Assembly: GCA_016165875.1 (NCBI GenBank) | Contig: JABBOT010000080.1 | Span: 10,852,078-10,916,077 of the forward strand | Source of the DNA: Acanthopleura granulata | Taxonomy: Eukaryota > Mollusca > Polyplacophora > Chitonida > Chitonidae | Reading direction: 5' to 3' | Length of the DNA stretch: 64,000 nucleotides | Shown: positions 22,771-35,800 of the stretch, in pieces | Layout: the number at the start of each line of letters is the position of its first letter | Numbering within the stretch: position 1 is the stretch's first letter | Program-made: the position numbers and the translations under genes | The notes under the pieces: model-generated | Seen by the model: the letters and a program-made list of their open reading frames with translations, nothing else | What the model was told of the DNA's origin: nothing | The model's database searches: none

Positions 22771-24245
22771 AAATCCTCTCAAATAGCATTGGTCATCCTT
22801 TTGGATTATTTGCATGATTTGACTGTATATATGCGGATATATCACCAACCTTGTGGGTATCCGCCATTACACATGACATCGGAGACGTCGTCGTGATGTT
22901 TGGTGGATTGCTCTTTCTTTTCTGGGTATTTTCTGCAACACAAGTTAATCAGATGAAGCAGGATTTGGTCCGTGTCTGATGTTATTCACGATTTCAACAT
23001 CACGCAATTATGGAATCCGATGTATGTGTTGAATGTGGATTAATGAGCAATTTTTATACCGTACATCTATTTGTAATTGACTTCCTGAAATCCTACAGTC
23101 GATGGTCGACTTGGTTGATGGGAATGAGGAGAGGATGCACACTCTCCCGATGCCCCTCCACGCGATGATGGACTATCCTTCCGCCTGAAGTCCAGGATGA
23201 TGAATGGCGCACTGACGATCCTGCAGGATGTATTGGCTCTGATGATCAACAGGCCATGGAGACCGGAACCGGATGTAATTTTGGTATGATGGATGGGGAT
23301 CGTTCCTCTTCAGTGAATCCACGGGTGGCAGAATCAACCGAATGCTATTTATATCTAATATATATATAACAAGGTATGAAACTTGAAAACCTGTGACATA
23401 ACCCCCAACTTTGCATAACTGGACACAAAACACGGAGAAATATTCCAATCTCAACCAAACGACGTTCGTCCGAAAGTTGACATACTAGGTTTTACGCTGA
23501 TATATGAATCGACAAAAAAACATGCTTTCTCTTGGCTACACGAAGCCCGAAACTCGTAAGTTTGTAGAATTTTTCTGTAGTGGGGCAAATCTTGAAGTTT
23601 CATACCTTGTTATATATATATTAGGTATAAATAGCGTTCGAGCGATTCTGCCCCCTATATGAGTGAATCCAGTCCAGTGGTTCATAGTGGAGTGGTGAAA
23701 TCGCAAGCTACTATCCTTTCTCATTATTTTTTCACAACTTAACTCCTTCACTATCGGCATTATAGGCATATCGGTTTTCATAACATATCGTTGCTTTGTG
23801 CGACCTTCCCTGCGACCTCAACTGACCAATGTACGCCGATGCTTCCCAATTTCTAGTCAGTCTGGAAGCGCGGCAGAAATGCCCCAGTCAGCTTGGCCTG
23901 ACGACAAGCAACACTTGACAGTCTATGTTACGCTATATACTGAGTGATGGATCAAAACAGAGAAAATCACAAATATCTGCGAAAACTCTGTCGAGGTTTT
24001 TTGTAAATTAACAAGAAATTCGTGCATACCTCTTAATAAATGAAATGGTTATGTTTGGGTTTAATTATGTTCTCAACGAGAATACCGTCTGTTTTATCAC
24101 AGAAGTCTTGCAGGGTTATATGGGCTAATCATTAAGCATTTAGCAAAGATACATTGTTAAATATTATTTCTACACTATACATGTTGATAAATTTAATTAA
24201 AAATACATCCTTACATGAAAAGCACAACAGACTGACACACTCAGG
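22771..24245. other. End of unit A, no gene recognised
   Basis: Colinear with 42021-43576. Several frames over 23100-23300 read well on both strands (for example RMMNGALTILQDVLALMIN on plus), and an acceptor-like 'cttcctgaaatcctacag' precedes them at 23082-23099, but the splice phase differs between A and B owing to a 5-base indel. I see no decisive gene model. A short TA run at about 23610 is the site of a large expansion in unit B. Confidence 0.35.
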
Positions 24246-24835
24246 ACACTAATACTGTGTGCATATCTGTACACATCACTCATGGGGATTAACTTAGGGT
24301 CTCACGATGACCAGTATTTGCAAATTTGTATTCGAGCAGACGGTTATGTATACTAAACATAGTAGAGCAATGAAAGATTAAAAATAATCCTTATCAAACA
24401 CCAAATATACACAATATACATAACATTATTAGTAGCTGAGAATGCACAAATTATGCCCTATGACAATGACCTGGGAAAAAGCATGCAGAACATTTTTCAT
24501 ACATCTACAATAATCTTCATGTTTCCATGCCTCTAGAGCTCGACACATGCATTTTTGGAAAATATTGTTTTTACCATTGAACAGCTCAAGCCAAGTAACT
24601 GACATAAACAATAATCTTCAAACGATTCAACTGATTCAGCTATTTTCAGACATTCCTACCAATGTAGGCAGCCAAAGTGTACCATAGAAGGATATACAAG
24701 ACTTTATTTCTTAGTTTAGGATGATTAGTGGAAAATTACAAATGTAATAATGTAATGCTTATATACATTTGAAATATTCTGTCTATTCTTTTTATTTCGA
24801 TAGGTTGGTTGTTGTGCTGTGTAAAATATGAACAT

Positions 24836-25352
24836 AAAGTAATGTACACATTTGCAAATTTTCTGCCAAATGCCACATATGTAAAGCTTTGAAGTTCATC
24901 AGGACTTGCCAAATGTACCCCCGTATTGGCATAAAAGGGTGGGCCTGGTGTCCCCAAAATTAGACGAAATAGGGTACTACATGTAAGAAAACATGCCAAA
25001 GGTGTCTGGAGGATTGTTTAAGATGCATTCTGAGATAGCATAAGTAGAAAAGGTAATACGTTCTCTATGTTTCAGCCTACGACATTGTTTTACGATAAAT
25101 TACCGTATAAAAAAGTATTTAATTATTGTGGGAACAAAGATACAGTCAAATATCAGATTTCTGACAAATGTAATCAAGGTAATCCACTTCGATCGCATCT
25201 AGGCTTTGCCTATTTCACATTATTTGTAAGCACATAAATAATCAAAAGGATAAATAGTATGGCGCCGAGAAAATTAATCTCAAAAAATATAAGTCGCACA
25301 CCACACAACACGCTGGAATAACGAATTTATCCCAATGAAGAGCATCCCAGGT
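24836..25352. other. Unit B-specific block of about 517 bp containing an inverted repeat of nearby sequence
   Basis: In unit A 'aaaatatgaacat' (about 3470) runs straight into 'ttcttcatatttctgcc', while here half a kilobase separates them. Inside, about 25150-25215 is the reverse complement of 25745-25812 ('tgtaatcaaggtaatccact' against 'agtggattatctcaattaca'), so the block is likely part of the same foldback-type element, lost from A or gained in B. Confidence 0.6.
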
Positions 25353-26784
25353 GACATTTCTTCATATTTCTGCCAAAACACGACACGTTTTAACGGAGGC
25401 GTGGCTACGGACTGAGCGACCGATACGGATGTCACCGCTCAAACCATGAGAACAGTGCATGCTGGGCTGACTGCGCAGGGCAATAAACATTTCCTTTGAG
25501 TCGACTCCTACATAGTAATTTTCAATTAGCTTTGCAACTGTTTGCAATTTAATTGTCGCTGTTAACTGTTGAATGATGAGAACTCATCACTGGAAAATAG
25601 AGGCAAGAAAAGTTACTAAATGGTACTACACTGCCAAGCGGTGCTACCCACCGGCGCGAGAATCCTTGACTCCATGGGAATACAGAAAAAATATGAAAGG
25701 CGCTAGACTGTATTGCTTGCATGTTTTGCAAATACGGTAGCCTAATAGGAAATAGACAAAAACTAGATGGGGATGAAGTGGATTATCTCAATTACATTTG
25801 TCAGAAGTCTGACATTTTATGCATGACTGTATCATTGTTCAAATACTAATTAAATACTTATTATACTTACAATTTTTTGTCAAACAGTGTTGTAAGCAAT
25901 GTGTTTGCCCTGTGATAACTGCAGTAAAAAATGAAGTACCCATCGTTTTTGGGCGAGGCCGCAGGTTGAACAACTGGGCCATGGATTGCACGGCAGTTGG
26001 TGGCGTCATATTTGGTTTCATATGAGCAGACGGCATATGTTGCACTAACGTTCAATGTCTACGGTTGGAACAATCCCCGTGAACGTTACGACGTTACTTG
26101 CTGACAACAGTGTGCTGAATAAATCCACTGCATATACTCTATGTATAGTATATATAGTTAACATCAGTATTTTATAAAGATTATGTTTAGCCTTTCATTG
26201 CTGTGCTGTGTTTAGCATAAACACTGGATTTCGGGGGGCATTAAGTTGGTCCCCATGGGTGATGTGTATAGATATGTACCCAATATTGGTGTAAGATGAG
26301 TAGTCTTCAAAAAACATGAGACTGTGTTGACCACTTTAATATTGTCACTAAAGTCCTTGTTCACGGCTGGCATTGAACACCCACCTCCTGTGTCCTATGA
26401 AATTGAAACCACTCAGCCATGACACACTCCCAGCCCACTTACTGGTTTGATGACAGAGATTCACAACAAACATGTTTATGGATGGGAGACTTTTCATCTG
26501 AAGGATCTGCAGCAGGAGCGAATTAATTCTTTTGATTATGCGCCCTATTTATGAAACTAAGATCGTTAGTTTTTATTTTCTCAAATAAGACATTTTTATT
26601 CTCAAATATCTTGCTATTTCTTAAATTTATTGTTTTATTATTTTAGTGGGGAGAAATTGTTTGATGGAATATAACTCAAAAGCCTACAGCCGGAATTCTG
26701 ACTTTTCTTGCATTCTTGCATGTGTTCATCATAGGGAAGTTTCGAGTTCGAACTCTTTTGTCGCAGAAGATAAAAACGGTTCAT

Positions 26785-27030
26785 CTGTGTCATGTGACTT
26801 GTCAAAAATGTTAGGCAATTTTTCCGATTTTGGTTTAGCGATCACCTGTCTCGCCGTGTTATGGAGGCACAAACGACCTCTCCTTCAATCAGGAGCATCT
26901 TAAATCAAAACACTTCCAGCTCAATTCTCTTTATCGTACGTCTAGTCTAAATAACCTTTTTAAAAACTTTTCTTACACACCCATGTTATAGTAAATGTAA
27001 TCAGAAATAGTTGCCTAACATTTTTGACAC
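26785..27030 (+). mobile_element. MITE-like element (copy 3), right end rearranged
   Basis: The left TIR and body match 4883-5136, but after 'taacatttttgaca' (about 27028) the sequence jumps back to 'caaacgacctctccttcaat', already present about 155 bases earlier. A 60-bp piece is therefore repeated and the right TIR is lost. This junction also marks where about 1.8 kb of unit A is missing. Confidence 0.7.
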
Positions 27031-27089
27031 AAACGACCTCTCCTTCAATCAGGAGCATCTTAAATCAAAAAACTTCCAGCTCAATTCCC

Positions 27090-27193
27090 TCGGGCTCCTC
27101 CCGGTTTCCTCCCACCATAATGCTGGCCGTCGTCGTATAGGTGAAATATTCTTAAGTAAGGCGTAAAACAATCGAATAAATAAACAAATAAAT
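27090..27193 (+). mobile_element. SINE, 5'-truncated by the unit B rearrangement
   Basis: Only 'ggtttcctcccaccataatg', 'ctggccgtcgtcgtataggt' and the tail remain, here with a CAATCGAATAAATAAACAAATAAA end that unit A has lost. Orthologue of 6745-6990. Confidence 0.8.
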
Positions 27194-27210
27194 CAGAGAA
27201 GTGTGGTGCC

Positions 27211-27427
27211 TGCTGCCTACAACGAGTCTAATACACTCGGGGGCTCTACCTTTTATGCGGTCATGCTTCCTAACCGGATCTGAGTGGTGCGTAAACAAAT
27301 CTGCCATAGCTTCAGGCGTGCTGCCTACAACGAGTCTAATACACTCGAGGGCTCAATGACCCTTTCCGCGGCCATGCTTCCTAACCGGATCTGGGAGGTG
27401 CGTAATCAAATCTACCATAACTTCAGA
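27211..27427 (+). repeat. 108-bp tandem duplication
   Basis: 'tgctgcctacaacgagtcta' occurs at 27211 and 27319, and both copies run through 'tgcttcctaaccggatctg'. Unit A has the segment once (about 7003-7110). Confidence 0.85.
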
Positions 27428-27837
27428 CAGACCTGGTATTACATAACCTCTACACGTTCTTTGAAAGGAGTATAGCAAGCGTATATGTCAGCATAAACGG
27501 GGATACATTTTCCAGCAACTCCGTCCATTGCACAAAACAGTATGAGCTGGAGGTCTAATTGAGACATGTAAATTGGTCCCGTCTCCTTCTGTGTATAGTA
27601 ATATAGATCTTTTATGGTATAGAAAAGCACTCATAACCGTGTAAAGTTTGTACATTATATGGAATTACACGGAGACTGTCGGTACAAATTAGTGATTTTC
27701 CCAAACTTGACAGTAAAATATACTCTTGAGATACTGTTATGAAAAATAGAGTAAAATTTAAGCATATATTACCAGAATGAAGTACTCTTACACTTTTGTT
27801 ACGTCCTAAAAGTATTTTCATTCCAAAATATATTTAT

Positions 27838-28085
27838 GGATTGAGTGCATCTGTTATTACCTCCGCCTGTGAGAGAGTTATCATCTCTCCGTCGATTCGT
27901 CCGTCCGTCCGTCCGTCCGAGTCCTCGTCTGACTGTCTTTTTAGCAACTTCACGAAAATGGTTCAATATGCACCGATTTATACAAAATTTCGACACTGGC
28001 ATTTGGATGAGGGCCAATCCATCGAAATTTCATGGTGATATGGATAGGGATCTGGGATGTTTTGGAATGATTATTCACTACAGTG
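27838..28085 (+). repeat. Interspersed repeat with 'gttattacctccg' start, unit B copy
   Basis: Counterpart of 7533-7790, with CGTCCGTCCGTCCGTCCGTC near 27900 in place of the mixed tetranucleotide core. Confidence 0.55.
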
Positions 28086-28352
28086 TATTTTAAGAGATTG
28101 GACAGTGTACTATGGGTACATGTAATAACAGATGTAATAACTCTCTTTTCGTAACTGTGAACCACTTTCTTTACCAGAGAGCATCGATCTTGCAAGGGAG
28201 TAACGAGAATAGGGATCCAAGTGTCAAGCTCTCTGTGTGCATTGCTGTTATAATTAAGTGTCACTAGGACATTATAGACAGAAATGAAGTGTTCCGTTTT
28301 GGATGTCAGAATGCCTGCAAAGTTTGTGTCTGTAGTCTTAAAGGCGTGTTCT

Positions 28353-28973
28353 GAAGCTTCGTATTAAAATGGGCCGCAGTCACAGACTACAGACTGTATG
28401 CCACCCATCTCCGTCCACAGACACATTCGGGTACCAGCAGCTGTCAACTGCTACGTTCCGGGTCAATGAGGGCAAGACAAAGGAACCTTTACAACCAAAT
28501 AGATGAGAAACCGCCCCCCTGTCGTTCAGGCCGAATGCCAACCTGCTCACAGGGGCAGATTTACTACAGAATGACGTAAAGAGCTTCCAAAGTATGCTGT
28601 TGAATTCGTTATATAACAGGTCTTAAAAACAGGCCAACAATAAAAAAAATATTCTCTTCGAACCACGGGCGCCCACCCTGTCTTTTTTACACACTAATTC
28701 ACACGATAAAATCTCTTCTAGTCAGATGTATGAGAAGTTAATTTAAATTTTTTTTTCTCGAACTGCCTGATACGGTATTTATTAAGTTGCCTAGTTGCCT
28801 TTCTTCACATGTAACTATTCGATATGCTGACACCTTACGCGTTGACGTTGAAACGGACTGATGACGTGATCACCCCTTTACACATTTTTGGCTGCATTGA
28901 GTTTTCAATGGAAGTATGTACCATGTATCATCCATGCCTGTTCATTATAGTTAGAAACATATCTAATATGTAT
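28353..28973. other. Unit B-specific block of about 620 bp
   Basis: Unit A goes from 'ttaaaggcgtgttct' straight into the SINE body. Here the block lies between. It holds no ORF of note and no recognised repeat. Confidence 0.55.
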
Positions 28974-29128
28974 CTCTCACCGTACGGGGGGAAGTGTCGA
29001 CAGCAACCTGTGGATGGTCCTGTGTATTTTGGAGGTTTTGCGGTTTCCTCCCACCAAGATCCTGGCTGCCGTCATATAAGTGAAATATTCTTCAGTACGG
29101 CGTAAAACACCAATCAAATAAACAAATA
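28970..29128 (+). mobile_element. SINE, 5'-truncated, unit B copy
   Basis: Orthologue of 8025-8188: 'ctctcaccgtacggggggaa', 'ctggctgccgtcatataagt', and tail 'cagtacggcgtaaaacacca' with AAATAAACAAATAA. Confidence 0.85.
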
Positions 29129-31218
29129 ATGTGTAGTTTTGCAAAAACTGTATAAATTACACCTGTCTCTAATCTGGCGTAATCATTTGCTGCAATGCTC
29201 ATGTTAATAATAATGTGCACGAGGACAGGGCTCAAACTCCTGAACTCCTGGATTAATAGCTGCACCAGTTACCACTGTACTATTTGGCATAACAAGTCAC
29301 AATACAAGAACTATTATACATGGTGAATATGCAATTCCAACGAGTCTAGGAAATATTTAAATTTTTCGATTTACAAAAATATGATTGCGTGAATAAACAT
29401 GATACTTCGAAGAACATTAGAACTCCTCAGTTTGACGTCAAAGACGCACAAATGATTTTGGTTCACGTAATCATATTTTTATTATGATGAGAATTCCCTC
29501 AATAAAACGCCCCAAAAGAGCGAAATCTGCTTGTGACCTTACCTTTGCCTTATAATAAAACGACAAAAACAATGAATCACACTATTCCAATTTTTCACAG
29601 ACATGTTGCGTAATAATTATACTTCAGATTCAAGCAAATTTTCTGTCTTTTTTGCACCGAAAAATTACGCCTCACTCCTGCAACACCGGGGCGACTTCCC
29701 ATCTAGTTGCAAGGGTCTTTGTCAAAACAAGATTTAATACAAACCACCTTAGAACAAAGAAATTTTATAGTGTATAATGAATAGAAGGAATTCGAGAGGA
29801 GAACCGATCAACAGTTTTCATTCATGACCTAAAAACGCGAGGAATGTTCATGCATGGAGGTAAAATCGCGAATGAATTACATCACTTTCCCAATCGTGAA
29901 GCATGTTAGTTTATAAGTTGCCATTGGTCAAAATTTTACCTCAGTTTTGCGCTTTGAGTGCAGGCGTTCATCTGACCGTCGAGGCGATCGTACTTAACAC
30001 GGTGAATATACAGCCACCAGGTAAAAGTAACTGGAAACAAGGTGGGATGCTGTCTTGTTAAGTTGATTTTCACTGGACCGTGTCTGCTCTACAGCGCCAT
30101 TTCCCCTATCTTTTTAAATCCATGGTCTCGACCACTAATAAATCCTTGAAAGAAAACACAACAAACACTGCCAGAAAAGAGGTGAAGACCAATCTCATCA
30201 CCATTTATTGGTGGTGGGGTAACGCCATAGCCATTTATCTGTGATGAGAAATGAGGATTGCCTATCAAATCACCATTTATTGATGATGAGAAGATGTCAT
30301 CACCACTTCTCTTTTTTGCCACTAAACATGTTTAACTGTTACGTTTCCTCATTAAACACAGATGCAGGTGTTGTACTACATATATATTCACGTAGAACGT
30401 ACACATATAGCAAACACAGCATTTTTAACAGCTAAAATCATTTGTGACGTCAGTGTGCTTTAACACGGTCCTAAAAGTCCACCTTAGGAAAATGCCAAAA
30501 AATAATGTCGACTACATTTGGAATCAACACGAAGTATCTTTTCAGATGATGCGTACTTTCAAAAAATGTAGTCTTTTTGCTTAATATCGGTAGATTTGCC
30601 CGTCGACATAACAGGAATACGTCAAGAGCTAGTTGGCCTGGTGTAGGGCATCGAGACTGGTATCTTCCAGTCTTCCAGTAAGGTCGCATTACATATTAAT
30701 ATGTTGGCATTGGAACGGCGTGCAACAAGGAGACGCCTACATGTAATATACCCAAAATAACATTGAAATCGAAATTAATCGTAAGAAACAGATCTTCAGA
30801 AACGAGCATTCGTCTAGGTTAAACACATGGTGGAATACCTAATTAACGGATCCGGATTTAGTATCCTAAGAGTATACCAGTTAAACACAGAGAGTGGAAT
30901 GTTGGTAAGTTTATTGGTCCATACATCTGCTAGACATAGAGATCAAATATTCATCTGAGTGCCTCCTCTCACCAAGCCTCTGTCAGGTCCACGTGTCGGG
31001 GTGGTGTGTCTGAGCTAAGGGTGGTTGTCGTGTAAATTTGAATGCGTGTGGGTAATTGAGATAGATTGAAAGCACTGGTGAAGGTGAAATTCTATCATAC
31101 TTCGTGTTTTTCTACTACACAGACAGGCGACTCAGAACATACTGCAGTCACGACTCGCGTCAAATACCCGACCTTGGGCCACGTCATTTCAATGTTGGGG
31201 TTTCTTACAAGTGTTTTC

Positions 31219-31845
31219 CCTACTTGTTCAAATTCATCAGCAAAGACAACTGTAAAGTTAGGCAAATAAATAAATAGACTATATCGGGAAATAAAGGTTA
31301 AATACCTAATATCGTGCGAATGAAAGGTGAAAATCATAACAATATTTGTGCAATTATTTACATTTTAAAACTATCATTATTTTGTGTATTTTTTAAAAGC
31401 AAGTTTTATGCACTGTCTTTAGATTTAGGCCTTCAACGATATTACTCTGACGTGACCTCGTATATATGATGTCTTGTATGACGTCTTGTCTTGTTATTTG
31501 ACGTGAAAGTGTAACAATATACTAACCTGTATTATGACGTCATCCCGTTTAGCTCATATTGGCACGTTATAAGAAAAATATTTCCTTTTTCGCGTCATGA
31601 CGTCAGGATTAGAAACATAAATGGGCCTACTTGTACGTAATAAAAGAAGTTTCAGTTTTATCAGTGAACAAACGTCTAAAATTTCACTCACGTGTGAATA
31701 ATAATCAACAAAACACAACGTATATTATGCAAATTTTATGAAAACTAATAAGAAATTTGCGAAGTTAGAAAACAAAAATCGATTTGCTACAAACTCGCTT
31801 CACCCCTCGGCTCGGTGTGGAAAGTTTGGTTTTCCCAGAGGCTCG
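31219..31845. other. Unit B-specific block of about 627 bp with two TGACGTCA sites
   Basis: It is flanked by 'tttcttacaagtgttt' and 'gcagttgttgacagcgg', which are adjacent in unit A (about 12690). Two exact TGACGTCA palindromes (31535-31542 and 31598-31605) and two further TGACGT half-sites near 31450 and 31480 lie within it, about 1.0-1.3 kb upstream of gene B. TGACGTCA is the full CRE bound by CREB/ATF factors; whether it works here is unknown. A 67-codon ORF enters the block from the left. Confidence 0.6.
31535..31605. promoter_or_regulatory. Pair of CRE-like TGACGTCA palindromes
   Basis: Exact 8-bp palindromes at 31535 and 31598, 63 bases apart, in the B-only block upstream of the WxxW gene. 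Gene A lacks this block. Regulatory function is inference. Confidence 0.35.
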
Positions 31846-32726
31846 CGCAGTTGTTGACAGCGGACAAGTGAATGCAGCGGCAGAGGGGTAGAATGTTGTT
31901 GAAATTTGCACTGCGTTTGCTGATTTTTCCAGTTCAACAAATATGTGAAAGTTATTTCTATACAACAGAAAAAGCCTCTTTGTAAAATTTCAACTCTTTC
32001 ACATTTACCGTGGTAAAATGAGCAACAATGACTAGATAAAGAATCATTATTTCTTAAGTGTATCATTGTAATTATTACCTGTGTACTTGATGCTGTGTTG
32101 CAGTGTTCCCATGCGCCTGCACACAAAGTATACGTGTGAGGCGACAGGTGTTGAAATCCAATCCATTACAATTCTGCATGTAAGCATGTCATTTATTCAT
32201 TCGGTCTCACAGAATATATTTGTCCTTTATTACACTCACGTAATAACGTGAGCAAAACGTAACTTTTTGTTTCTTTGTGTCCACCTTTACCGGTTTACAT
32301 AACCTACATAATCACAAAGCACAGAACTTTGTACATCGGGTCGTGAAGTACCTTTAGTTTTAGCTTCATGTGAAAATGCATGTAGTTCGAATATACCATT
32401 CCTTGAATGAGATCTTTCAATAATAAATGCACATCTTTCGTCAACGCTGTCCTGACTGAGTGCAACATTATGTCCATTTATTATAAATACTCCTATTCAG
32501 TTAAGATGACTTCTTTCTTGCACACACAGCACTCGGCTCAACCAGGACGAGGCACTTTGGTAATATCGTACATGTATTTGTCTGATGAGGTGCAGTGCAA
32601 AAAAGTAGGTCAGCAGTCGGGGACCAGTTTAGAGACGGATACATGTCGAGGACAAACTTCATTTCAATGACAAATTAGTCATAAACATGCCAGATGTTTG
32701 AAAGAACACAAGTGGGCGGGAATGGG

Positions 32727-32733
32727 TATAAAT
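32727..32733 (+). promoter_or_regulatory. TATA box of WxxW gene B
   Basis: TATAAAT in 'gggaatgggtataaatatgg', 83 bases before the ATG as in gene A. Just upstream, B has 'aagtgggcgggaatggg' (32711-32726), including a GC-box-like GGGCGG, where A has 'gggtggggaatggg'. The core promoters thus differ over about 30 bases. Confidence 0.6.
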
Positions 32734-32815
32734 ATGGCTTTTGCTTTCACGAGCATTCAGACAGAAACAGCAAAGGTGACTGGGAATCAACCGACTGCTC
32801 AAGTACAGCAAAACG

Positions 32816-35800
32816 ATGATCCGAACCGCCGTGGACACTTGTATGGTGTTTGCTCTCCTTGCCGGCGTTAACGGTAAGGATTTGTTAAGTTGTAAATTTT
32901 CTGTTGTTTCTAATTCAGGACTGGGCAACATTTTACTAAGGTTCGTCTTTTGTCTAGTTTTTGTTTTTCTTAAAGATACAAACGGGAGGGAATTCTAATG
33001 TGGAATTTTTCCATGGTTAATATTTTCGATTCTAAAGTATATAATTTGTTAATAAACAGTTTGACAGAATATATCAGAAGTGCTTTAGTGCTTCCATTCA
33101 GGTGTTTAATGGCGTAGTGTTAATTACAGCTGGTGTATGGACGCCCTGGCTGGATCGAGACGACCCGTCGGCCACTGGTGACTGGGAAACAGTAAACGAT
33201 TTCAAATCGGTAAGACAGGTTTCTCTTAAATATCTCCAAGAATGTATAGATTGATTAAGGACCATTTTGCGTAAGCCAATGTTTTTACAGAAGTCTTGAA
33301 CAACGCCATTGGTTGGATTTCTGGACCTATGAGATCGCAAGTTCGAAATACCGTCTCCGCTGTACGGGGACTGTTGGGTATTTAGCGAGGAACGGCGGTT
33401 TTCCCCACGTTCTAATCTCGAATCGCGGGGTATTTTGCAGAATAAGAGAGTCGAGAACGCGCGAAAATGTGATATTCTCTCACGATTTTGCCTAATCTTG
33501 TTTTCTCGAGAACACGAGTGGCCTCATCCGTCTTCCATAGCTTATAGCCAACAACAAAAGACAGAAAGAATAACTTGGAAGGTTTTCTACTGTTTCCATG
33601 ACAGCCGCTGAAGGGGTTCGAGCTTTGAAGGCTTTCCACAGGACTACAGAGGAATCTTAGTGTATCATACACTTTAACCAGGAGAAGAACTAGAGGTTAA
33701 AGGGATAGCGAGCCAGTATGTCGTAATGACTCAGGAGCATCTCACCAATATGGTTACTGTGAGATGGCTTCCTCTCCGGCCTTATGTGGGAAGGTCCGCC
33801 AGCAACCTGCGGATGGTCGTGGGTTTCCCCTGCCCCTGTCCGGTTTCCTCCCACCGTCTGGAGGCCGCTGTCGTATAAGTGAAATATTCTGGAGTACGAC
33901 GTAAAACACCAATAAAATAAGTAAATAAATATATAACTTTTCTGCTACAAAACTCAGCCGATCAAAATTTACTTGTTAAATATGGAATAACTTATCATTT
34001 AGATGCTAGTTACATATTGGATTCATAGTTAAATATCTCAGGACCAGTGAGGTCGCACATTCGAACCTGGTCTCCGCTGTATGGGGTTTGTCAGGTATTT
34101 AGGGAGGAACGGTGATTTTCCCTCTAATCGAGCTAATAAAAGTGAAATACCCTTGAACATTGCGTACACATAATCAAATATAAAATCATATAAATAAATG
34201 GATCAGTTAATTTACCGAGGAATGTTGCTGGAAAGCCCGCAGTCTGATTGATCAAGACCATGTGTGACCAGAATGTTACTTTTAACAGAAGCATGGCCCT
34301 GTGCTGGATAATATTAGTATATCACATTAGATTTAATATTTATTTCAGAAGGCCTGTAATGGTGTGGCCACCCAAATCCAAGCCCGGATAAAGGGAGATA
34401 ACGCGGTAATCGTGTCGTCCAGTGAGCGCCTCAGCGTAGGCCCTGACTACGGACTTAGGTGTAGAAATACTGACCAGCACGATAAAAGGTGTCTCAATTA
34501 CCGCATCAACTACCTTGTTCCTCGACGTAAGTTGTCATTCAGGTGATTCATACCACACATGCTGAAACTTACTGTTTCCCTTGATGCTGTGACGCTGGTG
34601 TGATATTTAACAATCGCTGACTGATTTTAACAGAACTCGTTCATGCATTTGATATTTTAGCATTGCACGATGATTAAATAGATAACTTCATGGGACATAT
34701 TTGGTTACATGGTTACAGACTGTAAAGCGTCTATTGTGTTTTTCAGGTAGCAATATTAAGCAACAGGCGTTCATGTCCCCTGGCGGGACATTCATTGTTG
34801 TTGTCGAATCTCGCGGCACTTTTTTTCATCGAGGCCAAAAAACAAACAATAAGCAGCAACATGGAACTTTGGGCATGTTTAGTAGGTGATGCCTAGTTAC
34901 GCATCTCACCTTTGAAATTTTGATTGCTCATGTGGTTTGGCAGGTAAACTGCTGTACCGCTATTATTACAAACACCGTACATAACATCTAAAGACAAAGC
35001 TGAGAAAATTAACTTCGAAAGCATTTTCATATCGTCTAGCATTGTGACTGCCATATTGGAGTTTTTTGATAGACTTTCATTTTTTTCTTCTCCAACACCT
35101 CAGACTCTGCTAGCAGCTGTATATTCCTATGGATTTCTGCAGTATGGGTAAAATCTCAAAACGGCGATCCGCAGCGAAATTGAGCTTTGAATGTTTTAAA
35201 AACTTGATGTAAAGATATGCATTTCACCTTTACAATCAGGTTTAGGCAGATTGGGAACATGCTTTGGCAACCAACGGCTTGCTCATTTGTATACAATACA
35301 ACATTACCATTGATCAAAAATGTCAAGTAGCGCCAAATTCATGTTTTTGACATTTCATGACAGTTTTTCCTAAACCACACTATTCAAACATTAAGTGCAA
35401 GTTGCATGTGAGTAAAGGTGCAGATAAAGTTATATATGAATATATCAGGATGCAAATATTCTATAGTTCACATGGATTTGGTGGCCGTATTAGATTTTAT
35501 ATCAGTCCTAAAATAAGTTCCCCTCAAAACAACTGAGCTGAGTCATCTAAAATTCCTGCTTACAGGTAAAATTTCACCTGTCCAGACTATTACTTACCCT
35601 TCTAGTATGAAGCCATTTCGCTTTTTTTTCAACTCTTTAAAACATCAGATTGTTAGGAATATTCATCGGTGAGATCCCCATGCCTATTAATAATATTATT
35701 GTTATAAAAAAGATTCTCACTATACAGAAAAGATTAAAGAATAATTCGTCCTGATTTCAGGTTATCTTATTTAAAGCTTTCTTTTTGGCTTTTTCAGTGT

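Larger units (their letters stand above)
2873..24245 (+). repeat. Tandem segmental duplication, unit A (about 21.4 kb)
   Basis: Almost every stretch of this unit has a colinear, near-identical counterpart in 24246-43576. The left edge is set by sequence comparison: 'acactaatattgtgtgcata' at 2873 matches 'acactaatactgtgtgcata' at 24246, whereas the bases before it differ (A: 'accactcgtctt'; B: 'gacacactcagg', which is the end-of-unit sequence). The unit carries one intact WxxW-domain gene and one decayed paralogous exon. Sequence present here but missing in unit B: about 5.13-6.9 kb, 9.2-11.44 kb and 12.17-12.51 kb. Confidence 0.93.
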
